From an uncultured Clostridia bacterium (GTDB lineage Bacteria; Bacillota; Clostridia; Oscillospirales; Acutalibacteraceae): a DNA stretch of 64,000 nucleotides. Within the stretch, counting starts at the first letter, position 1; each line of letters begins with the position of its first letter. Positions 45,572 through 54,263 of this stretch are shown here, in pieces. The notes beneath the pieces were generated by a model. That model was not told where the DNA came from. It was given only the letters and a program-made list of their open reading frames with translations, and did no database searches. The stretch is taken from the NCBI GenBank assembly GCA_937884995.1, contig CAKZZL010000036.1:1-64000 (forward strand), in the 5' to 3' direction. A program made the translations under genes and the position numbers.

Positions 45572-45752
45572 TTTTACCACCTCCGAAAAAAGATAAAGGC
45601 GCCTTTTGTACAAAACAAAAGACGTCCTTGCCTTAAAATATTTACAAATACCAAAAAAGAAAAATAGTCTTCGAAAATACGAAGACGCCATTGCCTTAAA
45701 TGATATATATGAAAAGGGTCCTTGAGTATTCTCAAAGACCCCTTTGCCCTAC
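45572..45752 (-). ncRNA. glnA leader RNA with three tandem repeat hairpins
   Basis: The transcript carries three hairpins, each preceded by GGCAAnG(G/A) and starting with GUCUU. Hairpin 1 spans 45741-45716 (11 pairs, loop AATA), hairpin 2 spans 45686-45667 (7 pairs, loop TATTTT) and hairpin 3 spans 45624-45600 (9 pairs). Hairpins 2 and 3 are followed by T-rich tracts (ATTTTTCTTTTTT; CTTTATCTTTTTT), so each can act as a terminator. The loops do not show the A1/G4 hexaloop of ANTAR targets, and no cyanobacterial glutamine-riboswitch core is seen. Confidence 0.65.
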
Positions 45753-45758
45753 AAACCA

Positions 45759-45787
45759 AGGTTACAACAAGGGAAAAGAATTGTCAA
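45759..45787 (-). promoter_or_regulatory. Promoter of the glnA operon
   Basis: On the minus strand TTGACA (45782-45787) and TAACCT (45759-45764) are 17 bases apart. Transcription would start near 45752, so the first repeat hairpin is at the very 5' end of the RNA. A second TTGACA-like site lies further upstream. Confidence 0.7.
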
Positions 45788-45870
45788 TAGCCAAAATAAA
45801 TTTTGTAGATTTTGTCAAATTTAGCTAAATGTTAAAAAGCAGTTCTTATTGTTTTTCACTATATTTTTAA

Positions 45871-47268
45871 TCAAAATCCGATTTTATCCTGAATATATTC
45901 CTTGATCCCCTCTATCGGAATACGAACCTGTTCCATGCTATCTCTTTCTCTGACTGTCACACAATGATCCGGAGGATTGTTTTCATCTCCGACTGTCTTG
46001 AAGTCAATTGTGATGCAATAAGGTGTTCCTATCTCATCCTGTCTGCGGTAGCGCTTTCCTATCGAACCTGTTTCATCGAAATCAACCATGAAGTCTTTCT
46101 GGAGTGTCTCATATATCTTAAGAGCTTCATCGCTCAGTTTCTTTGAGAGCGGAAGAACTGCCGCCTTATATGGAGCAATGGCAGGCTTTAAGTGCAAAAC
46201 AACGCGGACATCGTTTTTCTCCTCATCAAGAACTTCCTCATCATATGCTTCGCAAAGAAGTGCGAGAACAGTTCTGTCAAGGCCGTATGTTGACTCTATA
46301 ATATATGGTATGAATTTTTCCTGTGTCTCAGGATCAAGATATTCAAGCTTCTGGCCGCTGTATTCCTGATGTCTTGTGAGGTCAAAATCGGTTCTGTTAT
46401 GAGTTCCGTTGATTTCACCCCATCCGAACGGGAAAAGGAATTCTATATCACATGCAGCTTTTGCGTAATGAGCAAGCTTTTCATGGTCATGGAAGCGAAG
46501 ATGGTCTGCAGCTATTCCCAGATCCTCAAAATACTTTTTACCATAATCCTTAAAATATTCATAAAGTTCTGCATCCGTTCCCTCTTTGCAGAAAGTCTGA
46601 TATTCCATCTGCTCGAATTCTATGGTACGAAATGTAAAGTTACCTGGAGTGATTTCATTACGAAAAGCCTTGCCTATCTGCCCGATGGAGAAAGGAAGCT
46701 TTGCACGCATAGTACGCTGAACATTCATGTAGTTCACATATTCACCCTGGGCATTTTCGGGACGAAGATAAATTACACTCTTAGAGTCATTTGTAACGCC
46801 GCGGTATGTCTGGAACATAAGGTTGAATTCACGTATATCCGTAAAATTATGTTTGCCGCAGTTAGGACAGGGAATAGAATGATCCTTGATATATTGGAAC
46901 ATTTCTTCTTTTGTCATTCCGTCCGCATGAGCATCAGGGTCAAAATCATCGATAAGATTGTCGGCTCTGTGGCGCATCTTACACTCTTTGCAGTCAAGAA
47001 GCGGGTCAGAAAAGCTTGCAACATGCCCGCTTGCTTCCCATACTCTGGGATGCATGAGAATGTCTGCGTCCAGTTCATAGCTGTTTTTTCTTTCCTGGAT
47101 AAAACGTCTGCGCCACGTATCCTTGACATTGTTCTTAATTCTTGCGCCAAGGGGACCGTAATCCCAGGTGTTGGCGAGGCCGCCGTATATATCACTGCCG
47201 GCAAAGATAAAACCTCTTTGCTTGCAGAGATTCACTATTTTTTCCATCGTTTTTTCCGTGTTGTTCAT
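45871..47268 (-). CDS. glyS: Glycyl-tRNA synthetase, single-chain type
   Basis: This class II synthetase charges tRNA-Gly as a homodimer, unlike the two-subunit enzyme of many bacteria. The 465 aa protein has the opening IYGGLANTWDYGPLG, motif 2 in GQIGKAFRNEITPGNFTFRT near residue 195, and motif 3 in ESTYGLDRTVLALL. The anticodon-binding domain is at the end (CITIDFKTVGDE). The ATG follows an AGGCAGGAATAATCA site. No T-box precedes it. A tRNA-Gly(CCC) gene lies 12 kb away. Confidence 0.96.
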   Translation of the reverse strand: MNNTEKTMEKIVNLCKQRGFIFAGSDIYGGLANTWDYGPLGARIKNNVKDTWRRRFIQERKNSYELDADILMHPRVWEASGHVASFSDPLLDCKECKMRHRADNLIDDFDPDAHADGMTKEEMFQYIKDHSIPCPNCGKHNFTDIREFNLMFQTYRGVTNDSKSVIYLRPENAQGEYVNYMNVQRTMRAKLPFSIGQIGKAFRNEITPGNFTFRTIEFEQMEYQTFCKEGTDAELYEYFKDYGKKYFEDLGIAADHLRFHDHEKLAHYAKAACDIEFLFPFGWGEINGTHNRTDFDLTRHQEYSGQKLEYLDPETQEKFIPYIIESTYGLDRTVLALLCEAYDEEVLDEEKNDVRVVLHLKPAIAPYKAAVLPLSKKLSDEALKIYETLQKDFMVDFDETGSIGKRYRRQDEIGTPYCITIDFKTVGDENNPPDHCVTVRERDSMEQVRIPIEGIKEYIQDKIGF

Positions 47269-47340
47269 TGATTATTCCTGCCTTTGATTTGATAGAATTC
47301 TAACTTTTTCAGTTTATATTATCTGAAAATTATTGTCAAG

Positions 47341-47370
47341 AAATGCGGCCTTGTTTTAAGGCTCGCATTT
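47341..47370. terminator. Stem-loop between the YhhN-like gene and glyS
   Basis: AAATGCG-GCCTT pairs with AAGGC-t-CGCATTT with one bulge. The T-rich tail is on the plus strand. On the minus strand, where both genes lie, a TTGACA -35-like element of glyS follows, so the function on this side is uncertain. Confidence 0.45.
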
Positions 47371-47395
47371 CTGTTTTTCTTTTTTTGGTTTTTCT

Positions 47396-48148
47396 TTATT
47401 TATCATTAAAAAGAGGAAGCGGCAAAAGGGATGCTGCAAAGCAAAATTGTGCAAGATAATAGAGACTGTGGTTTATAACCACATTAACCTTAGTATTTTG
47501 TCCTTCTTTGAAATATATGTTGGATAAAACCAAATCCGAGAAGAAAAATGCCACTGCCCCTGTACAAAGCAATATTGAGTTTCTCGAGAAATTGTTGACG
47601 AAAAGGCCCATTACAGCCGTAACAATTGTCATTGAAACAAAAAAAGTATATACTGCAAGGATCTTGCGGAAGCTGCCGTAGTCTTGTCCCGAAGGCTTTT
47701 CAATAAGAAGCATTCCGATGACTATAAGGAGACATATTCCGGCAGCGATGCCCATATAGCGGAGTTTGAATTGGCTGTATTGCCAAAATATCGCAGTAAC
47801 AAAGAAGAAATGTCCTGCCATAAAGCTTATGAAACCGGAATAAAGGAATATATTTTGATCATTTAAGTATACATATTTTAAGTCCAGCCATATATCTCCC
47901 AACATACTGAAAATGAGGCCAATAATCATAAATACACAAAAATAAAAGTCAAAAGTATCAGGTCTTTTCCAGTGAGCATATGCCATGGCGACAAAGGCTG
48001 TAAGAATAAAGCTCATCGAAGCACCGGCTTTACAATACATGGCGGGAAGTCCGCCCTTTGTAACTCTGAGAAAAAGAAAAACTATTGTAACCAAAACACC
48101 GACCGTAATAACTGCCGGAAGAAAAAAACTTATAGGTATTTCTGGCAT
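47396..48148 (-). CDS. Lysoplasmalogenase-like membrane protein (YhhN family)
   Basis: The 250 aa protein has about eight membrane helices. It carries the family blocks MIIGLIFSMLGDIWLDL near residue 80 and YSGFISFMAGHFFFVTAI, with Asp and His placed as in YhhN/TMEM86 proteins, which cleave the vinyl-ether bond of lysoplasmalogen. Plasmalogens are common in anaerobic Clostridia, so the role is plausible. I chose the ATG at 48148 (MPEIPISFF), with GGGGGAA upstream; a TTG in frame slightly earlier overlaps that site. Confidence 0.75.
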   Translation of the reverse strand: MPEIPISFFLPAVITVGVLVTIVFLFLRVTKGGLPAMYCKAGASMSFILTAFVAMAYAHWKRPDTFDFYFCVFMIIGLIFSMLGDIWLDLKYVYLNDQNIFLYSGFISFMAGHFFFVTAIFWQYSQFKLRYMGIAAGICLLIVIGMLLIEKPSGQDYGSFRKILAVYTFFVSMTIVTAVMGLFVNNFSRNSILLCTGAVAFFFSDLVLSNIYFKEGQNTKVNVVINHSLYYLAQFCFAASLLPLPLFNDK

Positions 48149-48230
48149 CTTTTGTTCCCCCAAAAAACAAACAATATATTCTAATTATATATATTTTTTC
48201 TCCTTATGGCAAATTTTTTACTAATATGGA

Positions 48231-48410
48231 TCAGTTTTGTTTTCTGACAATTCCGTACTCATCGTCCAATCTGAAATACGGACAGTTATCTTTAGGATTT
48301 GTCATGAATCTCACGAGTTCATCTTCATCAAAAAATGCACAGCAGCAATATTCTTCGCTTTCTTCATCATAATAGTAATTTGCGCAGATTTCGCAATTGC
48401 TTTCAGCCAT
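48231..48410 (-). CDS. Small Cys-rich protein, DUF6472-like
   Basis: The 59 aa protein (MAESNCEICANYYYDEESEE at the start) has two Cys pairs and an acidic middle, then FMTNPKDNCPYFRLDDEY. This pattern matches a small family widespread in Lachnospiraceae-type genomes (DUF6472, from memory). It probably binds a metal. GGTGATT precedes the ATG. Function unknown. Confidence 0.7.
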   Translation of the reverse strand: MAESNCEICANYYYDEESEEYCCCAFFDEDELVRFMTNPKDNCPYFRLDDEYGIVRKQN

Positions 48411-48532
48411 ATCAATCACCATTTCCATTATATCACAAATATCTTTTTATAGAAGAGATATTTGTTAATAATTTATACATTGACTTAGGATATAAAAAAA
48501 CATAAAATATTCATATGATAGGCGGTGATAAA

Positions 48533-49213
48533 ATGAGCCTCGTAGAAGTAAAAGATATATATAAGATATATAACCCGGGTGAGAACGAAGTCCGGGCTCT
48601 TGACGGTGTTAGTCTTTCCGTTGACGAAGGCGAGTTTCTTGCAATAATAGGTCAATCGGGTTCAGGCAAGTCAACCTTCATGAACATGCTCGGGCTTTTG
48701 GATATACCGACAAGTGGTTCCTATCTGCTTGACGGAATTGATACTGCCAACATGACAGATAACGAGCTTTCGGAAGTAAGAAACAAAAAAATCGGCTTTA
48801 TTTTCCAGGGCTTCAACCTCATTCCGAGCCTTACGGCACTGGAAAATGTTGAACTTCCACTTGTTTATCGCGGTATGCCTAAATCCGAGCGGCGAAAACT
48901 TGCTGTTGAAGCACTCGAGAGAGTCGGATTATCCAAGAGAATGGATCACCTTCCGAAACAAATGTCAGGCGGTCAGCAGCAAAGAGTTGCAATAGCACGT
49001 GCAGTTGCTGCAAGGCCTCCGATTGTTCTTGCGGATGAGCCCACCGGTAACCTTGACAGCCACTCAGGTATTGAGGTAATGAGAATACTTCATAAACTTC
49101 ACGAAGACGGAAGAACGATTATCCTCATAACACACGATAACAATATCGCGGCTGAAGCGCATAGGGTAATTCGTATTTCAGACGGTCAAATTGTGGAAGA
49201 TTACCTAAATTAA
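48533..49213 (+). CDS. ABC transporter ATP-binding protein (MacB/LolD type)
   Basis: The 226 aa ATPase has Walker A GQSGSGKST near residue 39, the signature MSGGQQQRVAIARA near residue 143, Walker B IVLADEPTGNLD, and the His switch ITHD. The type drives FtsX-like permeases in lipoprotein or peptide export. The ATG at 48533 follows GGCGGTGATAAA. No permease gene is next to it: a terminator and a phosphoesterase gene follow. Its partner must be elsewhere. Confidence 0.92.
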   Translation: MSLVEVKDIYKIYNPGENEVRALDGVSLSVDEGEFLAIIGQSGSGKSTFMNMLGLLDIPTSGSYLLDGIDTANMTDNELSEVRNKKIGFIFQGFNLIPSLTALENVELPLVYRGMPKSERRKLAVEALERVGLSKRMDHLPKQMSGGQQQRVAIARAVAARPPIVLADEPTGNLDSHSGIEVMRILHKLHEDGRTIILITHDNNIAAEAHRVIRISDGQIVEDYLN

Positions 49214-49235
49214 GATCAAATTTTATACATTTTGC

Positions 49236-49257
49236 AAATGCCATTCTTATGGCATTT
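49236..49257 (+). terminator. Intrinsic terminator after the ABC ATPase gene
   Basis: AAATGCCAT and ATGGCATTT form a perfect nine-base stem with loop TCTT, followed by TTTG. Confidence 0.85.
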
Positions 49258-49312
49258 TTTGTTCACCTGTGGTATATTTAAGATGTATTTCTTTTTTTAG
49301 GGGGATTATTTG

Positions 49313-52300
49313 ATGAAGAAGAAAACAGGACTCAAAATATTCAGCATAATTCTCGCCTTTGCGCTTATTGCCGCAACAGTGCCTTTTTATGCACTTGCAG
49401 CAGAAAGCAGTGAGATAAAACTGGGCATCTTATCTGATGTTCATTATCTTGCCGAAGAGAACATGGGACCCGACAGGGAGCTCTTTAACGAAGTCTGCAG
49501 ACTCAGCAATTATGAGTCATATTTGTCTGACTCACTTATGGATTGTGCTTTTGCCACACTCAAGGCAGAACATGACGCAGGCAATCTTGATTATGTTATC
49601 ATCTCCGGGGATTTGACACGTAACGGTGAGTATTCAAGCCACCTTGCTCTTGCAAACAGACTCAGGGATTTTGAAGACACAACAGGCATACAAGTACTTG
49701 TAATCGACGGAAACCATGACATAAACAACGGTAATTCAGAAAAGTTTGACGGCACAAGAGCCATACCTGATGAAAATAAGTGTAATGCCGCACAGTTCAG
49801 AGAAATCTATGCCGATTTCGGATATGACCTTGCAGATGCATTCTATACACCTCCAGAAGGCAAACAGGCAGGTTGTCTTTCATATGCGGCAACTCTCGGC
49901 AATTTCAGATTAATCGCTCTTGACGGATCACGTTACAGCGCAGATAACACGGATTCCGGAACAGATGAGCACGAGACAGCCGGCAGTTTCTCACCGGAAC
50001 TTCTGGAATGGGCTGTTGAACAATGTGAGTATGCAAAAGAAAACGGTCTCACCATTATAGGCTTAAACCATTTTAATCTTATCCCTCACTTTGACACCGA
50101 AGAATCCCTTTTTGAGGCATTTGTATTGAAAGAATGGGAAAAATGTGCAGATACACTTGCAGATGCAGGTATGCACTATATGATTTCCGGTCATATCCAT
50201 ATGCATGATATGGCAGAATATGTAAGTGACAACGGCAACAAGATAACCGACATTGTTACAGGCTCACTCATAAACTATCCCAACACTTTCAGAATGGTTG
50301 ATATCAAAGCAAAGTCAAATGATAACAGCGAATTATCATATTACACACATGATATAGATGACACTATCCCGGTGACAATAGCAGGTGTAGAGCAGCCTGT
50401 CCCCTTTAAGTATCAGTCTTTTGCCATAAACTTCGGCGGAGACAGCATCAAAAACTATGTTAACCATCTGGTTGAGTATCAGCTTAAATACAAGCTGGGT
50501 CCCAACGTTAAAGATGCCGGCGGACTCTACAGCTATCTTGATAATATGATTGACTTTAACACTCTCATCTCAAATGCAGCAGACAGCGATGCCGCAGGTG
50601 CTGTCGGCTCGGCAGCAATAAAGGCTCTTTTGTATTCTGCATGTGCACAGCTTGAGAGTACATATATAGACGATCCGGATTACACGCTCAATGCACTGAG
50701 CCCGATTCTTGATAAATTTGCAGATATGAAAGTATCGGATATACAGTGTACAAAATGGGCAGACACTTTAGGATTTTCTTCCGCAAATGACTATGGTTCA
50801 TTTGGTGACCTCGCTTCATCAATTCTTGCATATCATTATACCAATGATGAAGATCCCGAAAACGATGCTTTCCTTCAGGATGCAATCAATCGCTTCTATA
50901 ACAACGAGAATGCGCAGGCTATCGTAGATACACTTTTCGAAATCATTTTTGATGACCTTCTCCAGAACGAGATACTCCAGCATATAAATGTAGATCCTGT
51001 GTCATACATCTCCAACAGCGAATACAGCAAGCAGCTTGAAGGTGTACTCAGCGGACTTTTGTCCTCTATCACTGATATGCTTCCGATAGCAGGCAGTTCA
51101 TCCTCAATGAGTGAAACAGACCTTGCGACCATAACTTCGATTCTCATAACAACAGGAGTTCTCGGAAATGATGAACAAAAATTAAGTTCTGCAGCCAAAG
51201 CTCTGCTCAAAGATTATCTGACTCCTACCCTTTATGAGACTATTGATCTGGAATTCTACAGAATCGCCACTGGCCTTACATCAGATGACAATCCGAGCAG
51301 CCAAGCTGACTATCAGGGATTCTTAAAAAACAACGGCACATATCCTGTTGAAGCAACTGCAGACAATATGAGACTTCCTTCAAATATAGCATTGACATTC
51401 GGAGAAGACAGCTCAACAACCGCCAATATCAGTTACTACACAAAATACAGCATAACAAATACTGATATTCAGATTGTTCCATATTCTTCGAATCCCGACT
51501 TTTCAAACGCTTCCGGCGTAAATGCGAATATAAGCACAAGCTGCGACGTAGAAGTAACAAAATACATGAAGTCAATTGATATAGGTGTCTTTGGCATTCT
51601 GAAACATCCTATGTATCTTAATCACCACAGGATAGAAATCACAGGCCTTAAACCCGCAAGCAAGTACTCTTACCGGGTCGGTGATGCTTCAAGAGGCTGG
51701 TGGAGTGATGCCGGAATAATCGAAACCGCAGACAACGGAGACTCCTTCAGTTTCATTCAGGTGAATGATGCAATGAACTCAAAGCCCAAGCAATATGAGG
51801 ATAATTTTGCAAATCTTCTCTCTGTTGCAGCAAATAAGCATGATTTTAACTTTATATCATCATCAGGAAACCTGGTTGAAGACGGCGGTGATTTCCTTCA
51901 TTGGAAGCATATGCTCAATTCTGCATCCTCAGTTCTTATGAAGAATGCACTGATGTCAGCATCCGGTAAAGCAGAAGCAAAAGGTGAAGATCCACTAAAC
52001 GAAAATTATACTCTCACAAATCTGTCGGACCAGGATACAACAAGCGGTGCATATTACTCATATGATTACAACAACGCTCATATTGCAGTGCTTAATTCCA
52101 ATAACCTAAACGATGATAATACTCTCTCCGATGACCAGCTTTCATGGCTCCGGGATGATATGTCGGGAAGTGACAAAACATGGAAGATTGTTGTAATCAA
52201 TCAAATGGTATTGGATAAGGGTATCCTTGACAGGTCCGATACATCCGCACTCGTAAATCAACTTAAGGAGCTTCTTCCGTCCCTTGATGTTGATCTTCTT

Positions 52301-52873
52301 CTCGGCGGTAATGACAAAGTGTATATCCGCAGCAATGTCCTTGACAGCAACGGAGACATAGCTGCGAGCGACAGCAGCAAAAAACACAACGGCCTTAAAT
52401 ACGAAACAAAGGTTGACCCTGACGGAACAGTATATACCGTAACAAGCTCTTCGGGAAGCTACAGAAAAGCTCTTGAAAACAATGAGACATCTGATGCCAT
52501 CGGCAATATCGAACAGATGCTGGAACTTGATGCTCCTTCATATTCATATATTCAAATCGAAGGAGATGATCTCTACTTTGACAGTTACTCAGTAGCCGAC
52601 AGCAAAGAAACACGCATTGATAACTTTGCAATTTCAAAGGCAGAGACTGCAAACGATGGCGGAGATTCATCAGATGGATCATCAGATAACAGCAGCAGCG
52701 ATTTAGTTACTCCCGCAAGCATTGATTACAACAGCAATAGCGCAGGCGGAGGAATTGCAAACACAAATAACGTTATAAACAATCTGATTTTGAAGCTTAT
52801 CTTTGCCTTTATCCTTATAGATGCAGCAGCATTAGGATTTGTGGTTTACCGCAGAAGAGAAGTTCAGGAATAA
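49313..52873 (+). CDS. Surface-anchored tandem metallophosphoesterase; second domain degenerate
   Basis: The 1,186 aa protein has a signal peptide (GLKIFSIILAFALIAATVPF) and a C-terminal membrane anchor (LIFAFILIDAAALGFVVY followed by RRR). The first phosphoesterase domain keeps its motifs: SDVHYL near 40, SGDLTRNGE near 97, DGNHD near 133 and SGHIHMHD near 291. After a helical middle, a fibronectin-III-like part (about 680-800, ITGLKPASKYSYRVG) leads to a purple-acid-phosphatase-like domain (about 810-1100). Its ligand motifs are changed to SSGNLVEDG, SASGKA, VVINQMV and GGNDKVYIRS. The second domain is probably not catalytic. GGGGGATT precedes the ATG. Confidence 0.88.
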   Translation: MKKKTGLKIFSIILAFALIAATVPFYALAAESSEIKLGILSDVHYLAEENMGPDRELFNEVCRLSNYESYLSDSLMDCAFATLKAEHDAGNLDYVIISGDLTRNGEYSSHLALANRLRDFEDTTGIQVLVIDGNHDINNGNSEKFDGTRAIPDENKCNAAQFREIYADFGYDLADAFYTPPEGKQAGCLSYAATLGNFRLIALDGSRYSADNTDSGTDEHETAGSFSPELLEWAVEQCEYAKENGLTIIGLNHFNLIPHFDTEESLFEAFVLKEWEKCADTLADAGMHYMISGHIHMHDMAEYVSDNGNKITDIVTGSLINYPNTFRMVDIKAKSNDNSELSYYTHDIDDTIPVTIAGVEQPVPFKYQSFAINFGGDSIKNYVNHLVEYQLKYKLGPNVKDAGGLYSYLDNMIDFNTLISNAADSDAAGAVGSAAIKALLYSACAQLESTYIDDPDYTLNALSPILDKFADMKVSDIQCTKWADTLGFSSANDYGSFGDLASSILAYHYTNDEDPENDAFLQDAINRFYNNENAQAIVDTLFEIIFDDLLQNEILQHINVDPVSYISNSEYSKQLEGVLSGLLSSITDMLPIAGSSSSMSETDLATITSILITTGVLGNDEQKLSSAAKALLKDYLTPTLYETIDLEFYRIATGLTSDDNPSSQADYQGFLKNNGTYPVEATADNMRLPSNIALTFGEDSSTTANISYYTKYSITNTDIQIVPYSSNPDFSNASGVNANISTSCDVEVTKYMKSIDIGVFGILKHPMYLNHHRIEITGLKPASKYSYRVGDASRGWWSDAGIIETADNGDSFSFIQVNDAMNSKPKQYEDNFANLLSVAANKHDFNFISSSGNLVEDGGDFLHWKHMLNSASSVLMKNALMSASGKAEAKGEDPLNENYTLTNLSDQDTTSGAYYSYDYNNAHIAVLNSNNLNDDNTLSDDQLSWLRDDMSGSDKTWKIVVINQMVLDKGILDRSDTSALVNQLKELLPSLDVDLLLGGNDKVYIRSNVLDSNGDIAASDSSKKHNGLKYETKVDPDGTVYTVTSSSGSYRKALENNETSDAIGNIEQMLELDAPSYSYIQIEGDDLYFDSYSVADSKETRIDNFAISKAETANDGGDSSDGSSDNSSSDLVTPASIDYNSNSAGGGIANTNNVINNLILKLIFAFILIDAAALGFVVYRRREVQE

Positions 52874-52875
52874 TC

Positions 52876-52904
52876 TTGACTTTGCTATTTTCATTTGCTA
52901 TACT
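52876..52904 (+). promoter_or_regulatory. Sigma-A type promoter of pheST
   Basis: TTGACT at 52876-52881 and TATACT at 52899-52904 with a 17-base spacer stand right before the T-box leader. Confidence 0.85.
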
Positions 52905-52910
52905 AGTTCA

Positions 52911-53160
52911 CGATATGAAACGCTTGGATGGAGAGAGTAAGTCTTTTTGAAGCTTACAGAGAGCAAAACAATTGTTGAAAGTTTTGCATGCTGAGAACTG
53001 ACCGAAGTTCACTCCGGAGCGGCATCGCTGAAATTCCAGTAGGTGATGACGATTTGCTTCCGTTAAAAAGCACAGGAGTGTTTGCTTCATGCAAGAACAT
53101 GGGTGGTACCGCGGATTTATTCGTCCCATACATCGATATGATGTATGGGACTTTATTTAT
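52911..53160 (+). promoter_or_regulatory. T-box leader (tRNA-Phe sensing) of pheST
   Basis: The leader has the AGTA-type bulge region (GAGAGTAAGTC near 52931) and a stem I specifier loop with TTC followed by A (53008-53010), matching Phe. It also has the T-box GGGTGGTACCGCGG at 53101-53114. The terminator stem GTCCCATACAT / ATGTATGGGAC is at 53123-53151, followed by TTTATTTATT. Uncharged tRNA-Phe pairs with the specifier and the T-box and favours the antiterminator, raising pheST expression. Confidence 0.95.
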
Positions 53161-53197
53161 TATCTATATATATCAAAAAAAGAAAGGTAAGATTAAG

Positions 53198-54250
53198 ATG
53201 AAAGAAAAGCTCGAAGCTATACGCCAAAAAGCCGAGTTACAGCTTGAGGCAATGTCAGATACAGAGCAAGTTGAGAATTTCAGAATTTCAGTACTTGGCA
53301 AAAAGGGTGAACTTACACAGATACTCAAAATGATGGGTTCCCTCTCGGCTGAGGAAAGACCGGTAATGGGACAAAAAGCGAATGAGGTTCGCGCATATAT
53401 TGAAGAAAAGATTGCCCAAAGGCAGGAAGAAATAAAGCAAAAGGAAATGCAAAAAGAAATAGAGGCAATGCCTTTATTTGACATCTCAGCTCCTGCAAAT
53501 CTCTGCCAGGGTTCATATCATCCCATTACACTGGTTCAGCGTCAATGTGAGAGAATTTTCAAATCGATGGGCTTTACGGTAGAAGACTACAGCGAAATAG
53601 TAACCGACTATGAGTGCTTTGAATCTCTTAATATACCTAAGCACCATCCGGCCCGTGATATGCAGGATACATATTATCTTGATAACGGACAATTATTAAA
53701 GACACAGACATCAGCAGCGCAAAATGCAATATATCTGAAATATAAGGATAATCTCATAAACAACGGTGTGCCGATTAAAGCTATCTTCCCAGGCCGTTGT
53801 TTCAGAAATGAAGCTACGGATGCATCCCACGAAAACACTTTCTTCCAGATGGAAGGCGTAATGGTAGATAAAGATGTATCCATTTCAAACCTCATATATT
53901 TCATGAAGACCATGCTTTCCGAAGTTTTCCAAAAGGAAATAAAGGTAAGGCTTCGTCCGGGATTCTTCCCCTTTGTCGAGCCCGGTTTTGAACTTGATAT
54001 CTCATGTCTCATATGTGACGGTGAGGGCTGCTCTTCATGCAAGCACTCCGGCTGGCTTGAACTTTGTCCCTGCGGAATGATACATCCGGAAGTACTGAAG
54101 GCAGGCGGAATAGATCCTGAAAAGTATACGGGCTTTGCTTTCGGCCTCGGACTTACACGACTTGCCATGATGAAATATTATGTTAAAGATATACGTGATT
54201 TGAACTCAGGCAGACTTCAGAGTTTGGATCAATTTACAGATGACGAATAA
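53198..54250 (+). CDS. pheS: Phenylalanine--tRNA ligase alpha subunit
   Basis: PheS holds the catalytic core of the (alpha-beta)2 enzyme. The 350 aa chain has an N-terminal coiled coil (MKEKLEAIRQKAELQLEAM), motif 2 in FPGRCFRNEATDASHENTFF near residue 195, and motif 3 GFAFGLGLTRLAMMKY near the end. I place the start at 53198, after the T-box terminator. The open frame continues upstream only because the leader has no stop. It is controlled by the T-box. pheT follows after 13 bases. Confidence 0.97.
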   Translation: MKEKLEAIRQKAELQLEAMSDTEQVENFRISVLGKKGELTQILKMMGSLSAEERPVMGQKANEVRAYIEEKIAQRQEEIKQKEMQKEIEAMPLFDISAPANLCQGSYHPITLVQRQCERIFKSMGFTVEDYSEIVTDYECFESLNIPKHHPARDMQDTYYLDNGQLLKTQTSAAQNAIYLKYKDNLINNGVPIKAIFPGRCFRNEATDASHENTFFQMEGVMVDKDVSISNLIYFMKTMLSEVFQKEIKVRLRPGFFPFVEPGFELDISCLICDGEGCSSCKHSGWLELCPCGMIHPEVLKAGGIDPEKYTGFAFGLGLTRLAMMKYYVKDIRDLNSGRLQSLDQFTDDE

Positions 54251-54263
54251 GGAGTGAATAAAT

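Noticed and set aside
45572..45752. ANTAR-type antiterminator target or cyanobacterial glutamine riboswitch before glnA
   Set aside because: Loops are AATA, TATTTT and a seven-base loop, not the A1/G4 hexaloop; the riboswitch core is also not present.
46369..47271. 300-residue open frame antisense to glyS
   Set aside because: It mirrors glyS codons, has no ribosome site or family match, and glyS is certain.
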